From: Vagococcus entomophilus
Lineage (GTDB): Bacteria > Bacillota > Bacilli > Lactobacillales > Vagococcaceae
Reading direction: 5' to 3'
Assembly (NCBI RefSeq): GCF_003987595.1
Contig: NZ_NGJZ01000001.1
Location: forward strand, 620,001-684,000
DNA: 64,000 bases
Part shown: positions 62,218 to 64,000 of the stretch, piece after piece
Layout of the letters: every line of letters begins with the position of its first letter
How positions within the stretch are numbered: position 1 is the stretch's first letter
The notes under the pieces: generated by a model
What the model saw: only the letters and a program-made list of their open reading frames with translations
Databases searched by the model: none
Told to the model about the DNA's origin: nothing
Made by a program: the position numbers and the translations under genes

Positions 62218-63267
62218 GTGAAAGGAATTCGATCAATTTCGCCTTACGTGCCTGGCGAACAGCCAAATTTTTCTGACATGATAAAAATTAACACAAATGA
62301 GAATGCCTATCCCCCATCTCCTGCTGTCTTGGATACATTGAAACATTTTGATGGAAAATCATTGAGTCGTTATTCTTCCATTAGCAATCAAAAGTTAAAA
62401 GAAGCGCTAGCGAAAAAATACCACTTACAGAGTAATCAATTCGTAATTGGGAATGGCTCAGATGAGATCCTAGCCTTTTGTATGTTAGCTTTTTTTAATA
62501 GTAAAGAGCCTATTCTGTTTCCTGATATCACATATGGCTTTTATAAAGTTTGGGCAGATTTGTTTCATATTCCTTATCAAGAAGTTCCTCTCAAGCAAGA
62601 TTTTCGTATCAACTTTGAAGACTATAATCGATTTAATGGGGGGATTTTAATTCCCAATCCTAATGCTCCAACTGGAATTTATGAGGAGAGCCCCACAATC
62701 GAAACATTATTAAAAAATAACTCAGATAGCGTGGTTATCATTGATGAGGCCTATATTGATTTTGGTGGCGTCTCTGTTATCCCCTTAATTGAAAAGTATC
62801 CGAATTTAGTTGTGGTCCATACCTTTTCCAAATCTCGCTCATTGGCGGGTCTTAGGATTGGCTATGCCATAAGTAACCCAAATCTTATTCAGGTTTTAGA
62901 GTCCATCAAATCTTCGTTCAATCCCTACTCTGTCGACACACTATCCGAGGAACTGTCTGTTAGTGCGGTTGAAAGCCAGACGTACTACCTAGAAATCAAT
63001 CAAAAAATTCAACATACAAGAGAGCTATTTGCTCATAAGCTCAATCAGTTAGGTTTTGTCGTCCTTCCATCTAAGACGAATTTTGTTTTGACGACACATC
63101 CCAAAGCTGATATGCAAGCATTATTTGAATTTCTGAACGAGCAACATGTTTTTGTTCGCTTTTTCCCTACAAATAAGCGCTTAGAACAATTTTTCAGGAT
63201 TTCGATTGGGACGGATCAGGAGATGCTAAGAGTCACTCAAATATTAGAGCAGTTTTTAGCTAAATAA
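62218..63267 (+). CDS. HisC-like aminotransferase (histidinol-phosphate or aromatic type)
   Basis: A 349-residue PLP enzyme of the HisC subfamily: RSISPYVPGE, KINTNENAYPPSPAV, YSSISNQKLKEALAKKYHL, PNPNAPTGIYE, IIDEAYIDFGG and the PLP-lysine motif HTFSKSRSLAGLRIGYA. Starts at 62209 and 62212 are possible, but GAGGAG at 62203-62208 best fits GTG at 62218. No histidine operon surrounds it. HisC-type enzymes often also transaminate phenylpyruvate and 4-hydroxyphenylpyruvate, so with tyrA and pheA in the same window it could finish Phe and Tyr synthesis; this is inference. Confidence 0.85.
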   Translation: MKGIRSISPYVPGEQPNFSDMIKINTNENAYPPSPAVLDTLKHFDGKSLSRYSSISNQKLKEALAKKYHLQSNQFVIGNGSDEILAFCMLAFFNSKEPILFPDITYGFYKVWADLFHIPYQEVPLKQDFRINFEDYNRFNGGILIPNPNAPTGIYEESPTIETLLKNNSDSVVIIDEAYIDFGGVSVIPLIEKYPNLVVVHTFSKSRSLAGLRIGYAISNPNLIQVLESIKSSFNPYSVDTLSEELSVSAVESQTYYLEINQKIQHTRELFAHKLNQLGFVVLPSKTNFVLTTHPKADMQALFEFLNEQHVFVRFFPTNKRLEQFFRISIGTDQEMLRVTQILEQFLAK

Positions 63268-63303
63268 AAAGTAAGCCCCTACAGCTAAAAAAGTTGTGGG
63301 GGC
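63266..63303 (-). terminator. Terminator of the YbjQ gene
   Basis: On the minus strand AGCCCCCACAAC pairs with GCTGTAGGGGCT and is followed by TACTTTTT. It also lies at the end of the convergent HisC-like gene. Confidence 0.7.
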
Positions 63304-63644
63304 TAAATGTTAGGCTGATTTTGGGCAATTACGGCAGCTGTACCACTTGCTGTGACTACAATCAGCATAATATCAGAGTTTATAAACTGATTAAAATGTA
63401 GCTGAACATCTACAATCGCATTAGCTGCTAATTTTTTTGCTTCATCCTTTAATTCAATCAAAGCGAGCTCTCTTGCTTTTTTATATTCGGCGGAGTAAGC
63501 GTGTGACTTCCCTCCAAAAATACCCTTAATTCCACTTAAAGCATCTTTCACAATATTGACTGAAATTACTTGTTCGCTAAAAATTGCCCCCTTGATTTCG
63601 GAAATTTTTTGTGTAGCTATTGTTTCAGTTGTCACAATTTTCAT
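63303..63644 (-). CDS. YbjQ/UPF0145 family protein
   Basis: A 113-residue protein of the YbjQ family (pentameric beta-alpha fold, sometimes called heavy-metal-binding domain): VTTETIATQKISEIKGAIFSEQ, SAEYKKARELALIELKDEAKKLAANAIVDV and a hydrophobic C-terminal strand. No metal-ligand cluster is obvious. AAGAGG precedes the ATG. It is the last gene of a run that includes a 23-residue frame and the gene cut by the right edge. Function unknown. Confidence 0.88.
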   Translation of the reverse strand: MKIVTTETIATQKISEIKGAIFSEQVISVNIVKDALSGIKGIFGGKSHAYSAEYKKARELALIELKDEAKKLAANAIVDVQLHFNQFINSDIMLIVVTASGTAAVIAQNQPNI

Positions 63645-63662
63645 GTTGAAAAAGCCTCTTCT

Positions 63663-63734
63663 CTATTTTTTTTCGTCATTTTCAAATAAACCAAGTGCGC
63701 CAAATTGCTTTACTTCTGTGACAGGACCGTTCAC
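63663..63734 (-). CDS. Possible 23-residue peptide coupled to the upstream gene
   Basis: A minus-strand GTG at 63734 overlaps the TGA of the upstream gene (GTGA) and opens a 23-residue frame VNGPVTEVKQFGALGLFENDEKK, ending 18 bases before the YbjQ start. It is too short to trust by composition. It may be a coupled small protein or the tail of the upstream protein left in another frame. Confidence 0.35.
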   Translation of the reverse strand: MNGPVTEVKQFGALGLFENDEKK

Positions 63735-64000
63735 AATTTAATTTCCATGGAAAAAACTGTCTCATTATTATAGGCTAATGAGCAAGGAATATTTTCGTAA
63801 AGAAGTAGTTCATTTTGACTTAGACCGTTGACTGTAAGCAGCATATCAGATAAAAAGAGCGCAACATTTTCCGAAATACATGCTTCATCTTTGACCAGAA
63901 AGCTTTTACAAGCATAGGTTCCTTTTGGAAAATCAAACGCACTCTCTTCTTCTTCACATTCTAAGCACGGGATATGTGGCAGTGTTTTTGATGTGACATA
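63731..64000 (-). CDS. Partial CDS cut by the window edge, possible effector-binding regulator
   Basis: The last 89 residues of a minus-strand gene whose start lies beyond the window. Visible text: TLPHIPCLECEEEESAFDFP, GTYACKSFLVKDEACISENV, SQNELLLYENIPCSLAYNN and an ending FSMEIKL. The alternating beta pattern with a final charged strand is like the GyrI-type effector-binding half of MerR regulators, but no DNA-binding part can be seen, so the family is uncertain. The four cysteines are in two loose pairs. It overlaps the next small frame by 4 bases. Confidence 0.6.
   Translation of the reverse strand, partial: YVTSKTLPHIPCLECEEEESAFDFPKGTYACKSFLVKDEACISENVALFLSDMLLTVNGLSQNELLLYENIPCSLAYNNETVFSMEIKL

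Overview
The window reads as chromosome of a low-GC Gram-positive coccus of the Enterococcaceae type (Enterococcus or a close relative such as Vagococcus or Tetragenococcus). The evidence is the gene order aroB-aroC-tyrA-aroA-aroK-pheA followed by an LCP (LytR-CpsA-Psr) gene and degV, a BusR-controlled glycine betaine transporter, the dinG-tseB-aspB-asnS block, strong AGGAGG ribosome binding sites, many TTG and GTG starts and T-rich intrinsic terminators. No rRNA, tRNA, CRISPR array or intact insertion sequence was found. The species is inferred, not shown.

Layout. 1-5.7 kb: aromatic amino acid operon (aroB is cut by the window edge). 5.8-7.8 kb: LCP cell-wall ligase and DegV. 7.9-10.7 kb: MerR regulator divergent from a drug-efflux pair (14-TM MFS plus DUF4811). 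10.8-14.4 kb: HAD nucleotidase, Nudix hydrolase, DUF1349 protein, C39-like peptidase. 14.5-18.3 kb: glycine betaine ABC transporter with CBS-domain ATPase, and its c-di-AMP-type repressor BusR; the permease/binding-protein fusion expected here is split by a one-base shift. 18.5-22.5 kb: ROK protein, Mn-dependent pyrophosphatase, LysR regulator, dipeptidase. 22.6-28.5 kb: asnS, aspB, tseB-like, dinG. 28.7-31.5 kb: pnuC-nadR-nrtR NAD salvage operon. 31.6-37.2 kb: XRE regulator, then a PhnDCEE transporter co-transcribed with a cytoplasmic 5'-nucleotidase. 37.4-41.6 kb: MacB-like ABC exporter, TetR regulator, NCS2 purine permease. 41.8-45.8 kb: YtrA-type GntR regulator with ABC-2 transporter, CPBP protease, ASCH protein. 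53.1-64 kb: peptide-binding lipoprotein, signal peptidase, large DUF5057/MucBP-like surface protein, transketolase, DUF896 and LexA (divergent around a LexA box), two aminotransferases, YbjQ protein and a truncated gene at the right edge.

45.8-52.5 kb is an accessory island, visibly more A+T rich than its flanks. It holds a 903-residue superfamily 1 helicase, an unusual protein kinase, a 66-residue zinc-finger/membrane protein, a 337-residue protein of unknown family, decayed coding stretches and a truncated tyrosine recombinase. It lies directly downstream of an intact sufT-like (DUF59) gene, and a diverged copy of that gene's 3' end sits in the middle of the island, which looks like repeated integration at one site. 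The kinase, zinc-finger and 337-residue group is the best candidate here for an undescribed system.

Regulation is unusually readable. Promoter-embedded operators are visible for the MerR/MFS, BusR, NrtR, XRE, TetR/ABC, GntR/ABC and LexA units, plus a possible PurBox upstream of the purine permease.
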